From: Duganella sp. BJB476 | GTDB taxonomy: Bacteria; Pseudomonadota; Gammaproteobacteria; Burkholderiales; Burkholderiaceae_D | DNA length: 64,000 nt | NCBI RefSeq assembly: GCF_003416895.1 | Contig: NZ_QVIO01000008.1 | Location: 248,001 to 312,000, forward strand | Direction of reading: 5' to 3' | Shown here: positions 9,011-18,198 of the stretch, piece after piece | Position numbering within the stretch: position 1 is the stretch's first letter | How the letters are laid out: every line of letters starts with the position of its first letter | Notes under the pieces: model-generated | Databases searched by the model: none | What the model was told of the DNA's origin: nothing | Seen by the model: only the letters and a program-made list of their open reading frames with translations | Program-made: the position numbers and the translations under genes

Positions 9011-10318
9011 ATGACTTCCTCAACTTCCCCCCAAGGCCAGCAGTCGCACTTCAGCACGGTGTTCCGCGTCGTCAGCGGCAACTTCATGGAGATGTTCGAC
9101 TTCTTCCTGTTCGGCTTTTACGCCAACGCCATCGCCAAGGCCTTCTTCCCCAGCGACGATGAAGTCGCCTCGCTGATGATGACCTTCATGACCTTCGGCG
9201 CCGGTTTCCTGATGCGTCCGCTCGGCGCCATCATCCTGGGCGCCTATGTCGACCGCGTCGGCCGCCGCCAGGGCCTGATCGTCACCCTGGCGCTGATGGC
9301 GCTAGGCACCTTGCTGATCGCCTGCGTGCCGGGCTATGCCGCGATCGGCTACCTGGCGCCGGCGCTGGTGCTGACCGGCCGGCTGCTGCAAGGCTTCTCG
9401 GCCGGCGTCGAGCTGGGCGGGGTGTCGGTCTACCTCTCGGAGATGGCGACGCCGGGCCGCAAGGGCTTTTATGTGAGCTGGCAGTCGGCCAGCCAGCAGG
9501 TGGCGGTGGTGGCCGCCGCCGCGCTGGGCTACGGCCTGAACCAGTGGCTGACGCCGGCCGAAGTGGGCGCCTGGGGCTGGCGCATTCCCTTCTTTGTCGG
9601 CTGCCTGATCGTGCCGGTGCTGTTCGTGATCCGCCGTTCGCTGCAGGAGACCGAGGAATTCAAGGCGCGCAAGCACCGCCCGGAACTGAAGGAAATCTTC
9701 CGCTCCATGCTCAACAACTGGGCGCTGGTGATCTCCGGCATGATGCTGGTGGCGATGACCACCGTGTCGTTCTACCTGATCACGGTCTACACGCCGACCT
9801 TCGGCAAGACTGTGCTGCACCTGTCCACCACCGATGCGCTGATGGTGACCTTGTTCGTCGGCGTCTCCAACTTCTTCTGGCTGCCGGTGATGGGTTCGCT
9901 GTCGGACCGCGTCGGCCGCCGTCCGTTGTTGATCTGCTTTACCGTGCTGGCGATCTGCACCGCGTATCCGGCGCTGCACTGGCTGGTGCAGTCGCCGAGC
10001 TTCGGCCGCATGCTGGGGGTGGAGTTGTGGCTGTCCTTCCTGTACGCCAGCTACAACGGTGCGATGGTGGTGGCGCTGACCGAGGTGATGCCGGTCGAAG
10101 TGCGGACGGTGGGCTTTTCGCTGGCCTACAGCCTGGCGACGGCGGTGTTCGGCGGCTTCACGCCGGCCATCGCGACCGGGCTGATCGAATACACCGGCGA
10201 CAAGAGCGCGCCGGGCTGGTGGATGACGTTTGCCGCCGTCTGCGGTTTGTGTGCGACGTTGATCCTGTATCGCCGCCAGGCGCGGCAGCAACAGCACTCG
10301 GCCGGCGCGACGGTCTAG
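9011..10318 (+). CDS. citA: CitA-type citrate/tricarboxylate:H+ symporter (MFS)
   Basis: A 435-residue 12-TM major facilitator of the metabolite:H+ symporter type. It closely matches the remembered CitA/TcuC pattern: SGNFMEMFDFFLFGFYAN at the N-terminus, FLMRPLGAIILGAYVDRVGR (loop 2-3 motif), GRLLQGFSAGVELGGVSVYL, and ALTEVMPVEVRTVGFSLAYS. It would import citrate or tricarballylate with protons across the inner membrane. It stands alone, with no citrate lyase or TCA gene beside it, and is followed by a strong two-arm terminator. The substrate choice between citrate and tricarballylate is inferred from family membership. Confidence 0.85.
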   Translation: MTSSTSPQGQQSHFSTVFRVVSGNFMEMFDFFLFGFYANAIAKAFFPSDDEVASLMMTFMTFGAGFLMRPLGAIILGAYVDRVGRRQGLIVTLALMALGTLLIACVPGYAAIGYLAPALVLTGRLLQGFSAGVELGGVSVYLSEMATPGRKGFYVSWQSASQQVAVVAAAALGYGLNQWLTPAEVGAWGWRIPFFVGCLIVPVLFVIRRSLQETEEFKARKHRPELKEIFRSMLNNWALVISGMMLVAMTTVSFYLITVYTPTFGKTVLHLSTTDALMVTLFVGVSNFFWLPVMGSLSDRVGRRPLLICFTVLAICTAYPALHWLVQSPSFGRMLGVELWLSFLYASYNGAMVVALTEVMPVEVRTVGFSLAYSLATAVFGGFTPAIATGLIEYTGDKSAPGWWMTFAAVCGLCATLILYRRQARQQQHSAGATV

Positions 10319-10326
10319 CACAAATG

Positions 10327-10384
10327 AAAACGCCATGTGGCATTGCGACGGTCTTGACCGTCGCAGCGCACATGGCGTTTTTTT
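10327..10384. terminator. Bidirectional compound terminator between citA and psiF
   Basis: A nested hairpin with outer arms AAAACGCCATGTG (10327-10339) and CACATGGCGTTTT (10369-10381), and inner arms GCGACGGTC (10345-10353) and GACCGTCGC (10356-10364). It is flanked by A-rich sequence on the left and a T-run on the right, so it can end transcription from both convergent genes. Confidence 0.9.
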
Positions 10385-10399
10385 TATGTGCGGTACGGC

Positions 10400-10687
10400 T
10401 TATTTGTTGCTCAGGCATTCCTTCATGAAGCCCTTGCGCTCGTCGCCTTTTTTGCCGGTGGCGTCGGCATTACATTTTTTCATCTTCTCCTGCTGGGTCA
10501 CTTTCGGCGCCGGTGCTTCGGCCTTGGCGCTCAGGCATTCCTTCATGAACGCTTTGCGCTCATCGCCTTTCTTGCCGGTCGCATCGGCGTTGCAGGTTTT
10601 CATCTTGCTTTGCTGGGCCGTCGGCTCGGCTGCGGAGACGGCGCCGCACAGGGAAAGGATCAGGCTGGCAACAAACAGTTTTTTCAT
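10400..10687 (-). CDS. psiF: PsiF-repeat periplasmic protein
   Basis: A 95-residue protein. Two ATGs lie close together; 10687 is preferred because GAGG is 8 bases upstream, against 2 bases for 10693. The signal peptide MKKLFVASLILSLCGAVSAA is followed by two near-identical PsiF repeats (MKTCNADATGKKGDERKAFM and MKKCNADATGKKGDERKGFM, each ending KECLS). Each repeat carries two Cys that may form disulfides in the periplasm. In E. coli psiF is phosphate-starvation induced; its biochemical role is unknown. No Pho box was identified upstream by eye. Confidence 0.88.
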   Translation of the reverse strand: MKKLFVASLILSLCGAVSAAEPTAQQSKMKTCNADATGKKGDERKAFMKECLSAKAEAPAPKVTQQEKMKKCNADATGKKGDERKGFMKECLSNK

Positions 10688-10777
10688 TTTCATTTCCTCG
10701 AAGGTCGATAGACGGTAGGCGCGGCGTAGTGCTTGCCACACGGTCACTATAACCGAGTTGGCAAGCACCGGCCAATC

Positions 10778-13700
10778 CTATTGGCCTTCCTCCACGAACA
10801 CCACGGCAGTGCGCGCGGCGACGCTGAACTTGCCGCCGGCGCTGACGTAGTTGCCCACGCGCGCGCTGCGGCCGCCGTCGGCGTTCAGCTGGATGTGGTG
10901 CACGCTCAGCTTGCGGCCCGCCAGTTCCGGCACGGCGATGGTCTTGCCGACCTTGTCGACGTTGAACAGCACCACCACCATCTTGTAGCGGGCGCCGTCG
11001 TAGCGGCTTGGATGCTGGCCGTCGATGCTCATGACGATCAGCCCCGGCACCTGCTGCGGCCCGGTGTTATAGAAGCGTAGCCGCTCCGACACGTCCTGCG
11101 CCGTGCGCAGCCGGAACAGGCTGCTGTCCTGGCGGATCGCCAGCAAGTCGTTGACGGCGTCGCGGGCGCTGACGATGGCGATGTGGTCGGCCTTGAGCAG
11201 TGGGTTAGCCAGCAGCGGCGCCATCAGCGGCCAGTTGTCCTGGTTGACGCTCGCCATCGGCAGGCCGACGCCGAAGTTGTTCGACTGGTAGCTGTAGTCC
11301 AGCTTGTTGAACCAGTCGCCGGCGTCGTAGCTGTCGCGGTCCATCGACTTCGAGCGCAGGATTTCCTGGCCGGCGTGCAGGAAGGGCACGCCCTGCGCCA
11401 GCACATTGATGGCCGCGCCCAGCGTCTGTACCTTGACGCGGTCGGCCATGCTGGTGCCGACCGGCAGCTTGTAGGCGTTCAGGTCATACAGGGTCTGGTT
11501 GTCGTGCGCCTCGACGTAGTTGATGGTCTCGGCCGGGTTGGCGGCAAAGCCCGCCTGCTGGCCGAAGTAATCGATCTGCGAATTCTTGCGCAGCGTGCCG
11601 GTGCGGTCGACGAAGCTGTAGTCGCGCAGCGTGCCGGACAGGCCCACTTTGACCAGGTCGCCCAGGCGCAGCAAGTCGTCCTTGGTCTGCGTCGATTGCG
11701 CGTTCGGATCGTAGTAGACACCGTTGATGAAGCCTTGCTGGCTGATCAGGCTGGAGCCGCTGTCGCAGCAGCCGCCGCCGCGCACGGTGTCGCGGATGCG
11801 GTCGTTGAACGAGCCGATGCCGCTGCCGAACATATTGGCCTGGCGCGCCTGCACGAAGCGGGCGTCGTTGCTCACCGTGCCGAAGTTCCAGGCTTCGCCG
11901 TACAGGTAGATGTCGCGCCCGGCCGCGCTGTTGACCGCCGTCTGCAACTGCTTCATCACGGCCAGCGGCGTGAAGCCCATGATGTCGAAGCGGAAGCTGT
12001 CCACCTTGTAGTCGCGCGCCCAGGTGCTAACCGAATCGATCATCAGCTTGGCCATCATGGCGTTCTCGGACGCCGTGTCGGCGCAGCAGCTGTCGTTGGT
12101 GATGCCGCCGCCGGCGTTGAGGCGGTAGTAGTAGGCCGGCACGATTTTATCCAGCACCGACAACGGGCCCTGCTGCGATGCGCTGGTGTGGTTGTAGACC
12201 ACGTCCATCGTCACCCGCAGGCCTTGCTTGTGCAGGCCCTGCACCATGGCGCGGAACTCGCGCACCCGCACCGCGCCGTCGTTGGCGTTGGTCGAGTAGC
12301 TGCCTTCCGGCGCCGTGTAGTGCACCGGATCGTAGCCCCAGTTGAAGCAGTCGCCGCCGCGTGTGGCCTCCACCGCCGCCTGCTGCGCGCTGGAATCGGC
12401 GGCGGCGTTGGGGATGGTCGGCGTGGTGCAGCCGGCTTCGTTGACGCTGGCGTAGTCGAACGACGGCAGCAGATGGATGTGGGTCAGGCCGGATTTCTGC
12501 ATCAGGCGCAGGTGGCGCATGCCGTCCGAGTCCTGGTCGGTGAAGGCCAGGTATTTGCCGCGGTGCGCGACCGGCACGGTGGCGTCGCTGGCGCTGAAGT
12601 CGCGGATGTGCAGCTCGTACAGGGCGATGTCGGTCGGGCCGTCGAGGCGCGGCACCTGGTGGTGGTCCCAGCCGTCCGGCTTGAGCGCGGCGCTGTCCAG
12701 GTTGGCGACGAAGCTGCGCTGGCTGTTGGCGTTCAGGCTGAAGGAATACGGATCGGTCGCGCTGTTGTCGACCAGCGTGTTGCCGGCCCAGCGCGACAGC
12801 ACCTGCACCTGGTAGGTGTAGTAGTAGCGGTTGACCCAGCTGGCGTCCGGCGCGGTGTAGCTCCAGACGCCGCTGGCGGCGTCGCGGTTCATGGCGCGGC
12901 TCAGCGTGCTGGCGCTGGTGGCGTCCGGGTACAGCTTGAGGCTGACCGACTTGGCGGTCGGCGCCCACACGCGGAAGGTCGGCGCGCCGTTGCGGTCGTA
13001 GCTCAGGCCCAGCGTGGCGCCGGCGGCGGCCGGGGCGAACACGCTGTCGAGCATGCCGCTCATTTGCAGCGAGGTCACTTGCACCAGCTTGCCATTGGCG
13101 TCCAGCTGGGCGATGGCGAACTGGCTGCTGGCCCTGGCCGCGATGCCGGCCGCGTCGGCGTCCGCCATGGTCAGCGCGGTGGCGCCGGCCAGGTGCGGAT
13201 ACTTTTGCTGCAAGGCTGCCGGCAAGGCGCCGGTGCTCAGCGCGATGCTGCCGTCGGCGCCGGTGACGCCTGCGCTGCTGGTGCCGAGGCCGCCATTGGC
13301 CGCGTAGTACAGCCGGTAGCTGCCGCCGGCGGCCGCGCCCGGCCAGGCCAGTGTCGAGGCCGACAGCCAGTGCGCGCTAGCGTTGTTGAGGTTGCCGTAG
13401 CTGATGGCCGGCGGCGCGCTGTAGACGCTGCAATCGCCTTCCAGCATCCAGACTTCCTGGCCGTTGCTGGCGATGTCGGGGCTGAAGTTGGCCGACTGGT
13501 CGTTGCCGCAGTTCTTGTTGCCGCTGCCGTCGGTCACCAGGAACCAGATCGCCGACTTGGCGGTGTTGACGGGGATGTCGACGTAGCCGCCGAAGTCGTC
13601 GCTCTGGGTCATCATGAAGCGGCCGCTGATCCAGCCGGGGCTCGGGTTGACCGGGCCGTCCCACGAGTACACGCCCCACTGGCTGGCGTCGCCGGCGGCG

Positions 13701-13897
13701 CGGTGGAAGTGCATGCGGATATTGGCCGGCGCGGGCGGCGCCGCCACCAGGCCCGATACCATTTTGTCGCCCAATAGTTTGGCGGCCGGGGCGGCGCTGC
13801 TGGCGCTGTCGCTGCCACCGCAGGCGGCCAGCAGGGCGAGCACGCCCGTGGCCGTGATAACTTTCAGATGTGAAACTAAACTACAGTGCAGTTTCAT
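10778..13897 (-). CDS. pulA: Secreted lipoprotein pullulanase, type I (GH13)
   Basis: A 1039-residue protein, ATG 13897 preceded by GGAG. The signal ends in lipobox LLAAC, so it is a lipoprotein. The N-terminal part (about residues 55-160) looks like a PUD/CBM41 starch-binding module (RMHFHRAAGDASQWGVYSWD), followed by a CBM48-like module (FRVWAPTAKSVSLKLY) and the GH13 barrel. Signatures: type I pullulanase motif FNWGYDP (about 519), DVVYNH (566), FRFDIMGF with the nucleophile Asp (636), YLYGEAWNF with the acid Glu (666) and VEAHDN (797). It should debranch alpha-1,6 bonds in pullulan, starch or glycogen outside the cytoplasm, feeding maltodextrin uptake. Confidence 0.93.
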   Translation of the reverse strand: MKLHCSLVSHLKVITATGVLALLAACGGSDSASSAAPAAKLLGDKMVSGLVAAPPAPANIRMHFHRAAGDASQWGVYSWDGPVNPSPGWISGRFMMTQSDDFGGYVDIPVNTAKSAIWFLVTDGSGNKNCGNDQSANFSPDIASNGQEVWMLEGDCSVYSAPPAISYGNLNNASAHWLSASTLAWPGAAAGGSYRLYYAANGGLGTSSAGVTGADGSIALSTGALPAALQQKYPHLAGATALTMADADAAGIAARASSQFAIAQLDANGKLVQVTSLQMSGMLDSVFAPAAAGATLGLSYDRNGAPTFRVWAPTAKSVSLKLYPDATSASTLSRAMNRDAASGVWSYTAPDASWVNRYYYTYQVQVLSRWAGNTLVDNSATDPYSFSLNANSQRSFVANLDSAALKPDGWDHHQVPRLDGPTDIALYELHIRDFSASDATVPVAHRGKYLAFTDQDSDGMRHLRLMQKSGLTHIHLLPSFDYASVNEAGCTTPTIPNAAADSSAQQAAVEATRGGDCFNWGYDPVHYTAPEGSYSTNANDGAVRVREFRAMVQGLHKQGLRVTMDVVYNHTSASQQGPLSVLDKIVPAYYYRLNAGGGITNDSCCADTASENAMMAKLMIDSVSTWARDYKVDSFRFDIMGFTPLAVMKQLQTAVNSAAGRDIYLYGEAWNFGTVSNDARFVQARQANMFGSGIGSFNDRIRDTVRGGGCCDSGSSLISQQGFINGVYYDPNAQSTQTKDDLLRLGDLVKVGLSGTLRDYSFVDRTGTLRKNSQIDYFGQQAGFAANPAETINYVEAHDNQTLYDLNAYKLPVGTSMADRVKVQTLGAAINVLAQGVPFLHAGQEILRSKSMDRDSYDAGDWFNKLDYSYQSNNFGVGLPMASVNQDNWPLMAPLLANPLLKADHIAIVSARDAVNDLLAIRQDSSLFRLRTAQDVSERLRFYNTGPQQVPGLIVMSIDGQHPSRYDGARYKMVVVLFNVDKVGKTIAVPELAGRKLSVHHIQLNADGGRSARVGNYVSAGGKFSVAARTAVVFVEEGQ

Positions 13898-14129
13898 GCT
13901 GGTCTCCGTGTTTTATAGGTATTTGCCTCCAATCGTCTGCGGACTGGATGGGTTTGTAATATTACTACCTAAAAAATGTGGAAATGATAAATATTTCAGC
14001 AGAGTGTTGTTGGCCGTGGACAGACGCATTTTCGCGTTCCGTTTGAAAGTATTTCTTGGCTGCCGGGCTAGCTGGATGGCTGCGGCGCGCCTACCATGCG
14101 ACCGCTATCAACTTGTGAAGGCAGCTCGA

Positions 14130-14984
14130 ATGAAACCGATCATCAGGCTGGGCCATATCGGCCTCAGCTTCCACGCCGCCGGCGCGGCGGTCGTCCAGCG
14201 CATCCTCGAAAGCCACGGCTACATGGTGCAGAGCACGGCGGCGGCGCATGAAGAGATGTTCCGCCGCTACGGCGCCGGCGAGGTCGACATGCTGGCCTCG
14301 GCATGGCTGTCGGCCAGCCATGGCGCTTACCTGGCGCCGTATCAGGCGCAGACGCGCAAGCTCGGCGTGCTGTACCGGCCGTATTGCATCTGGGGCGTGC
14401 CCGACTATGTGCCTGAAGAACTGGTCGCATCGGTTGACGATCTGGCGACGCCGGCGGTCGCCGCGCGCATGAGCAAGCTTTTGCAGGGCATCAATCCCGG
14501 TGCGGGCATCAGCCGCTTTTCCCGCCAGATGATGTCGGCGTATGGCCTGGAAGGGCTGGGCTACCGCTTTGAAAACGGCAGCGAAGACGCATGCTTCCGT
14601 CGCTATGAAGACGCGGTGCGCCAGGGCCTGTGGCTGGTCGTGCCGCTATGGCATCCGCAGTTCCTGCACCATCGGCAGCGCATCCGCGCGTTGGCGGAAC
14701 CCTTGGGCTTGCTGGGCGGCCGCGACGAGGCGACCTTGATTGTGCGGGAAGAATGCGCCGCCCGCATGGCGCCTGCGGCATTGGCGCAGTTGAGCGAACT
14801 GAGCCTGGGCAACCGCGCGATCAGCGAATTGGACCACATGATTTGCCGCCAGGGCTTGTCGCCCCTGTCCGCGGCGGACGCCTGGCTGGCGCAACAAAAA
14901 AACGCCACCGGAGTTGGCGGTGGCGTTGCGTGGAACGGCGTGCAGGATCAGGCGGCCTTGGCCGATTCCGCGCGGCCGCAGTAG
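14130..14984 (+). CDS. OpuAC-like (glycine-betaine binding type) protein without signal peptide
   Basis: A 284-residue protein. The start at ATG 14130 follows GAAGG at 8 bases; the frame is open far upstream, but that is antisense to pulA. The sequence (LGHIGLSFHAAGAAVVQRIL, EMFRRYGAGEVDMLASAWLS, LWHPQFLHHRQRIRALAEPL) resembles the OpuAC substrate-binding fold of quaternary-amine ABC transporters. It has no signal peptide or lipobox, and no permease or ATPase gene is nearby, so a classical transporter role is doubtful; a cytoplasmic sensor or ligand carrier is possible. The last 28 codons run through the terminator of the convergent halogenase operon and overlap its stop by 37 bp. Confidence 0.65.
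   Translation: MKPIIRLGHIGLSFHAAGAAVVQRILESHGYMVQSTAAAHEEMFRRYGAGEVDMLASAWLSASHGAYLAPYQAQTRKLGVLYRPYCIWGVPDYVPEELVASVDDLATPAVAARMSKLLQGINPGAGISRFSRQMMSAYGLEGLGYRFENGSEDACFRRYEDAVRQGLWLVVPLWHPQFLHHRQRIRALAEPLGLLGGRDEATLIVREECAARMAPAALAQLSELSLGNRAISELDHMICRQGLSPLSAADAWLAQQKNATGVGGGVAWNGVQDQAALADSARPQ
14895..14927 (-). terminator. Terminator of the halogenase operon, inside the OpuAC-like gene
   Basis: Arms AACGCCACC (14901-14909) and GGTGGCGTT (14919-14927) with a 9-base loop. Read on the minus strand the hairpin is followed by a T-run (complement of the A-run at 14895-14902), the form of a rho-independent terminator just downstream of the halogenase stop at 14948. Confidence 0.8.
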
Positions 14985-16474
14985 CGTTCCACATAGGCCT
15001 GGTGGGTCGGCAGCTGCACCACGATGCGGTCCACCCGCGACTTGATGCCGCCGAGGAAATGCTTGAGCTCCGCGTCGCCCATCAGGTCGGCGGTCTGGTG
15101 GTGCGAGCGCGGCATGATGCCCTGGCCCAGCATCACTTGTATCCACGAGTTCTCCGCGAACAGCTCGTTTGGCACGCGGAACACGCGGCCGGTTTCGCGG
15201 AACAGGTTGATGCGGTGTTGCAGCGAGGCGGGGATGCTCATCTCGCGCGCAGCTATCCAGAACTGCGAGTCGGTGCGGTTGTTGACGTGGTAGTGCAGGA
15301 TGATGAAATCGCGGATGTGCTCGATCTCGTCGTTGCACTGCTTGTTGTACTCGTCGATGTCGGCCTGGCTGATGCCGTCGGTCGGGAAGGTCTGCATCAG
15401 CCGCACCACGGCGCGCTGGATCAGGTGGATGCTGGTCGATTCGATCGGCTCCAGGAAACCGCTGGCCAAACCGACCGCCACCACATTGCCTTTCCACGTG
15501 TGCTTGCGCTGGCAAGGCTTGAACTGGATCACGCGCGGCGTGACCAGCGCCTTGCCTTCGATGTTGGACATCAGCTGCTGCATCGCCGCGTCATCGTCCA
15601 GGTGGCGGCTCGAATAGACGATGCCGTTGCCGACCCGGTGTTGCAGCGGTATGCGCCACTGCCAGCCGGCCTGGTGCGCCATCGAGCGCGTCAGCGGCAC
15701 GGCGTCGCCCACCGACTCGGTCTGCACGGCGATGGCGCGGTCGCAGAACAGCCATTGCGACCAGTCCTCCATCGGCTCCTGCATGGCGTCGCCGATCAGC
15801 AGGCCGCGGAAGCCGGTGCAGTCGATGAACAGGTCGCCTTCGATTTCCTGGCCCGATTCCAGCACCACCGAGCGCACGTCGCCGTTGTCCTCGTGCTTGG
15901 TGTAGCGCACGATCTTGCCTTCGATGCGCAGCACGCCGCGCGGTTCGCTCAGGCGCCGCAGGTATTTGGCGTAGCGGCTGGCGTCCAGGTGGTAGGCGTA
16001 GTTCATGCCGTTGTCGGGCAGGTGGGCGAAGCGGTTTTCCAGCGAGGCCTTCAGTTCCAGGCAGTAGTCGCCGTAGTCGCCGGCCAGGCCGCGCTCGACG
16101 CCCTTGTGCCAGAAGTGCTGGAAGCCGGCGGTCCAGTGGTCGGTGCCGGTGATGCCGAAGGAGTGGATGTAGTCCTCCTTGACGTTGCGCCAGCCTTCGA
16201 AGCTGATGCCCAGCTTGAAGGTGGCCTGGGTCTCGGCCATGAATTCCTGCTCGTTGATTTCCAGCAGATTGTGGAAATTCATCAGCGTTGGAATGGTGGC
16301 CTCGCCGACGCCCACCGTGCCGATCTCGTCGGACTCGATCAGCTTGATGTCGAGCCGCTTGCCCAGCACCTTGGCGATGCCGGCCGCCGCCATCCAGCCG
16401 GCCGTGCCGCCGCCGACGATGACGACGCGGTGCACCGGCCGTCGGTGATTGGGATCTCGTGTGCCTGGGTTCAT
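14948..16474 (-). CDS. Flavin-dependent (tryptophan-type) halogenase A
   Basis: A 508-residue FAD enzyme, ATG 16474 preceded by AAGGAG. It has the dinucleotide-binding VVIVGGGTAGWMAA (residues 17-30), the catalytic Lys in QATFKLGISF (Lys87, matching PrnA Lys79), the halogenase signature WQWRIP and the substrate-site motif FLEPIESTSI. All diagnostic residues of flavin-dependent halogenases are present, so it should use FADH2, O2 and halide to make HOX. The substrate is unknown; relatives in TonB-receptor loci of Xanthomonas, Caulobacter and Brevundimonas are not tied to a known natural product, and some prefer bromide. It is last in the operon after the cupin gene (10-base gap). Confidence 0.9.
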   Translation of the reverse strand: MNPGTRDPNHRRPVHRVVIVGGGTAGWMAAAGIAKVLGKRLDIKLIESDEIGTVGVGEATIPTLMNFHNLLEINEQEFMAETQATFKLGISFEGWRNVKEDYIHSFGITGTDHWTAGFQHFWHKGVERGLAGDYGDYCLELKASLENRFAHLPDNGMNYAYHLDASRYAKYLRRLSEPRGVLRIEGKIVRYTKHEDNGDVRSVVLESGQEIEGDLFIDCTGFRGLLIGDAMQEPMEDWSQWLFCDRAIAVQTESVGDAVPLTRSMAHQAGWQWRIPLQHRVGNGIVYSSRHLDDDAAMQQLMSNIEGKALVTPRVIQFKPCQRKHTWKGNVVAVGLASGFLEPIESTSIHLIQRAVVRLMQTFPTDGISQADIDEYNKQCNDEIEHIRDFIILHYHVNNRTDSQFWIAAREMSIPASLQHRINLFRETGRVFRVPNELFAENSWIQVMLGQGIMPRSHHQTADLMGDAELKHFLGGIKSRVDRIVVQLPTHQAYVERYCGRAESAKAA

Positions 16475-16484
16475 CGATGTCTCC

Positions 16485-17489
16485 TTAGCGGTTCATTTTT
16501 TTAAGTGTCTGGGCGCGCAGCACGCGCGCGGCCTCGTCGTTGAGCGGCGCCAGCACGTGGCGGGCGTGCTCGGGGATATGGGCGGCCGTGGTCTCGTCGG
16601 CTTCGAAGATGTAGTGGCGGAAGATCTCCTGCCAGGCCTTGCGCTGCGCCGTCGGCAGGTCGCGCATGGTGAGGAAGGCCAGCATCAGCGCGCTGGTCGG
16701 CGTATCCATGTAGTCGGGCGACTGGCGCCACCAGTAGTTGACCAGCACGTTGAACGGATCCAGCGCCTCGATGTGGTGCCACCACATGCTGGGAATGAAG
16801 ATGGCGTCGCCCGGTCCCAGTTCGGCGGTGCGCGCGTGCGCCAGCGCCTCGGCGAATTTCGGATATTTGTCGAAGTCCGGGTTCAGCAGGTCCACCAGGC
16901 TGACGGCCTGGCCGGCCGGCGTGAAGTCCAGCGGGCCGACGTACAGATTCTTCAGCTGCGCCGGCGGGAACAGGGTGAAGCGGCGATGGCCGGCCGCCAC
17001 CACGGCCAGGTTGTCCGGCACATCGTAATGGGCCGCGATGCGGCTGCGGTTGCCGATCCAGATGCTGGCCAGCGCGTCGCGGCCGCCGAGGCCGATGTCG
17101 TTCTGTTCGCGGAAGCCGGGCAGGCAGGTGTCCACTGTGGTCGAGCCGACGTAGACTGTGGCCGGCGTGGCATGGTGGCGCTTGGCTTCGATCTCGTCCA
17201 GCACGGCGGTCAGCTTGGCGTGCACCGGGTAGAAGTTGAAGCCGTTCATGTCGGCGTTGTAGAAGAAGCGGCCGCCCGCTTCCGGCGGACCCAGCATGGC
17301 GCCGACCGTGGCGTCGCGATAATGGCTGCGCAGGTAGGCGTCGCCGCCGCGTTCGGACGCCAGCGTGGCGCGCACCATCGGCCAGCTGGCGGCAAGGCCG
17401 CGCAGCACCAATGGTTCGGTGGCGTTGAGGATGTCGTCGCCCAGGTCGTTCGCGCCCAGGCCGCTGATCTCGCGCAGGGCTTCAGGCAT
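16485..17489 (-). CDS. Cupin-like/JmjC-type putative 2-oxoglutarate oxygenase
   Basis: A 334-residue protein of the cupin_8/JmjC class. The double-stranded beta-helix core carries an HxD pair in AAHYDVPDNLAVVAAG (Fe(II) ligands), a GDAIFIPSMWWHHIEAL block holding the distal His, and LFPPAQLKNLYVGP between them. Such proteins hydroxylate protein side chains or small molecules using Fe(II) and 2-oxoglutarate. Its start overlaps the SapC stop by 8 bp, pointing to translational coupling, and the halogenase follows 10 bases later. The fixed order SapC, cupin, halogenase suggests the three act on the same substrate; the actual reaction is not known. Confidence 0.82.
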   Translation of the reverse strand: MPEALREISGLGANDLGDDILNATEPLVLRGLAASWPMVRATLASERGGDAYLRSHYRDATVGAMLGPPEAGGRFFYNADMNGFNFYPVHAKLTAVLDEIEAKRHHATPATVYVGSTTVDTCLPGFREQNDIGLGGRDALASIWIGNRSRIAAHYDVPDNLAVVAAGHRRFTLFPPAQLKNLYVGPLDFTPAGQAVSLVDLLNPDFDKYPKFAEALAHARTAELGPGDAIFIPSMWWHHIEALDPFNVLVNYWWRQSPDYMDTPTSALMLAFLTMRDLPTAQRKAWQEIFRHYIFEADETTAAHIPEHARHVLAPLNDEAARVLRAQTLKKMNR

Positions 17490-18183
17490 GGGCGGCGTTC
17501 TTACGGTCGATCAGCATGCGGAAGTTCGACAGCGAGGCCAGCACCATGTAGATGCTGCGCAGGTGCCCGGCCTGGTGCAGCGCGGCCACGGCGTCCGACC
17601 CCAACGCCGACAGCTTGTCTTCGTTGATGGTGTAGAAGCCGACCAGGCGGTTCTGCGAGCCGTCGTTCAGTTCGACGTCGAGCACGAAGCTTTCCAGCAG
17701 CTCGTGCTGCAGCAGCGCGGCCAGCAAGGCCGGCGTCTCTTGCAGGCCCTGGTGGATGGCCAGCAGCATCGAGCTGGCCTGTTCCAGGAATTCGCTGTTG
17801 CCGCCGTGCGGCTTGAACACTGGCTCGCCTTCGGTGCGGCTGACGCGCGGGCTGTTGGCATCGATGTGCACCATCAGCTCGCTGCCGTTGACGCCTATCA
17901 TGAAGGGCTGGCGGGCTATCATCATCGGCACGTAGGGCGCGTCCCAGCGTTCACCGTTGAGGAACAGGTTTTCCTCTTCCTGGAAGCCGAACAGCGCGAT
18001 CGGCTCGAAGCCCAGGCCGTCCGTGGTCTTGCGGAAGACGATGGGGTAGCAGGCTTGCACGTCGCGGAATTCGGCCGGGAAGGTGACGGCCGACATCTGG
18101 CGCTCGCCGAACTGCGCGCCGCGGCGGGTGATGATGCGCAGATCCTTGTGGTCTACGTTGTTGAGCAATACGGTGTTCGACAT
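17482..18183 (-). CDS. SapC family protein
   Basis: A 233-residue protein; ATG 18183 is chosen over ATG 18195 because GAGAG lies just before it. It has the SapC-family features FPAEFRDVQACYPIVFRK (residues 35-52), ALFGFQEEENLFLNGERW, AQPF-like MIARQPFMIG and NRLVGFYTINEDKLSAL. The family is named after a Campylobacter S-layer-region gene, but no biochemical function is established. Homologues typically sit beside flavin halogenases, cupin-like oxygenases and TonB receptors, as here. The upstream halogenase stop is 15 bases away and the downstream cupin start overlaps by 8 bp, so it is a central gene of the operon. No signal peptide is seen. Confidence 0.85.
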   Translation of the reverse strand: MSNTVLLNNVDHKDLRIITRRGAQFGERQMSAVTFPAEFRDVQACYPIVFRKTTDGLGFEPIALFGFQEEENLFLNGERWDAPYVPMMIARQPFMIGVNGSELMVHIDANSPRVSRTEGEPVFKPHGGNSEFLEQASSMLLAIHQGLQETPALLAALLQHELLESFVLDVELNDGSQNRLVGFYTINEDKLSALGSDAVAALHQAGHLRSIYMVLASLSNFRMLIDRKNAAHA

Positions 18184-18198
18184 GTGGTCTCTCATGTT

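Noticed and set aside
11183..13777. 864-codon plus-strand frame opposite pulA
   Set aside because: Antisense shadow of pullulanase; Val/Ala/His-rich with no domain features.
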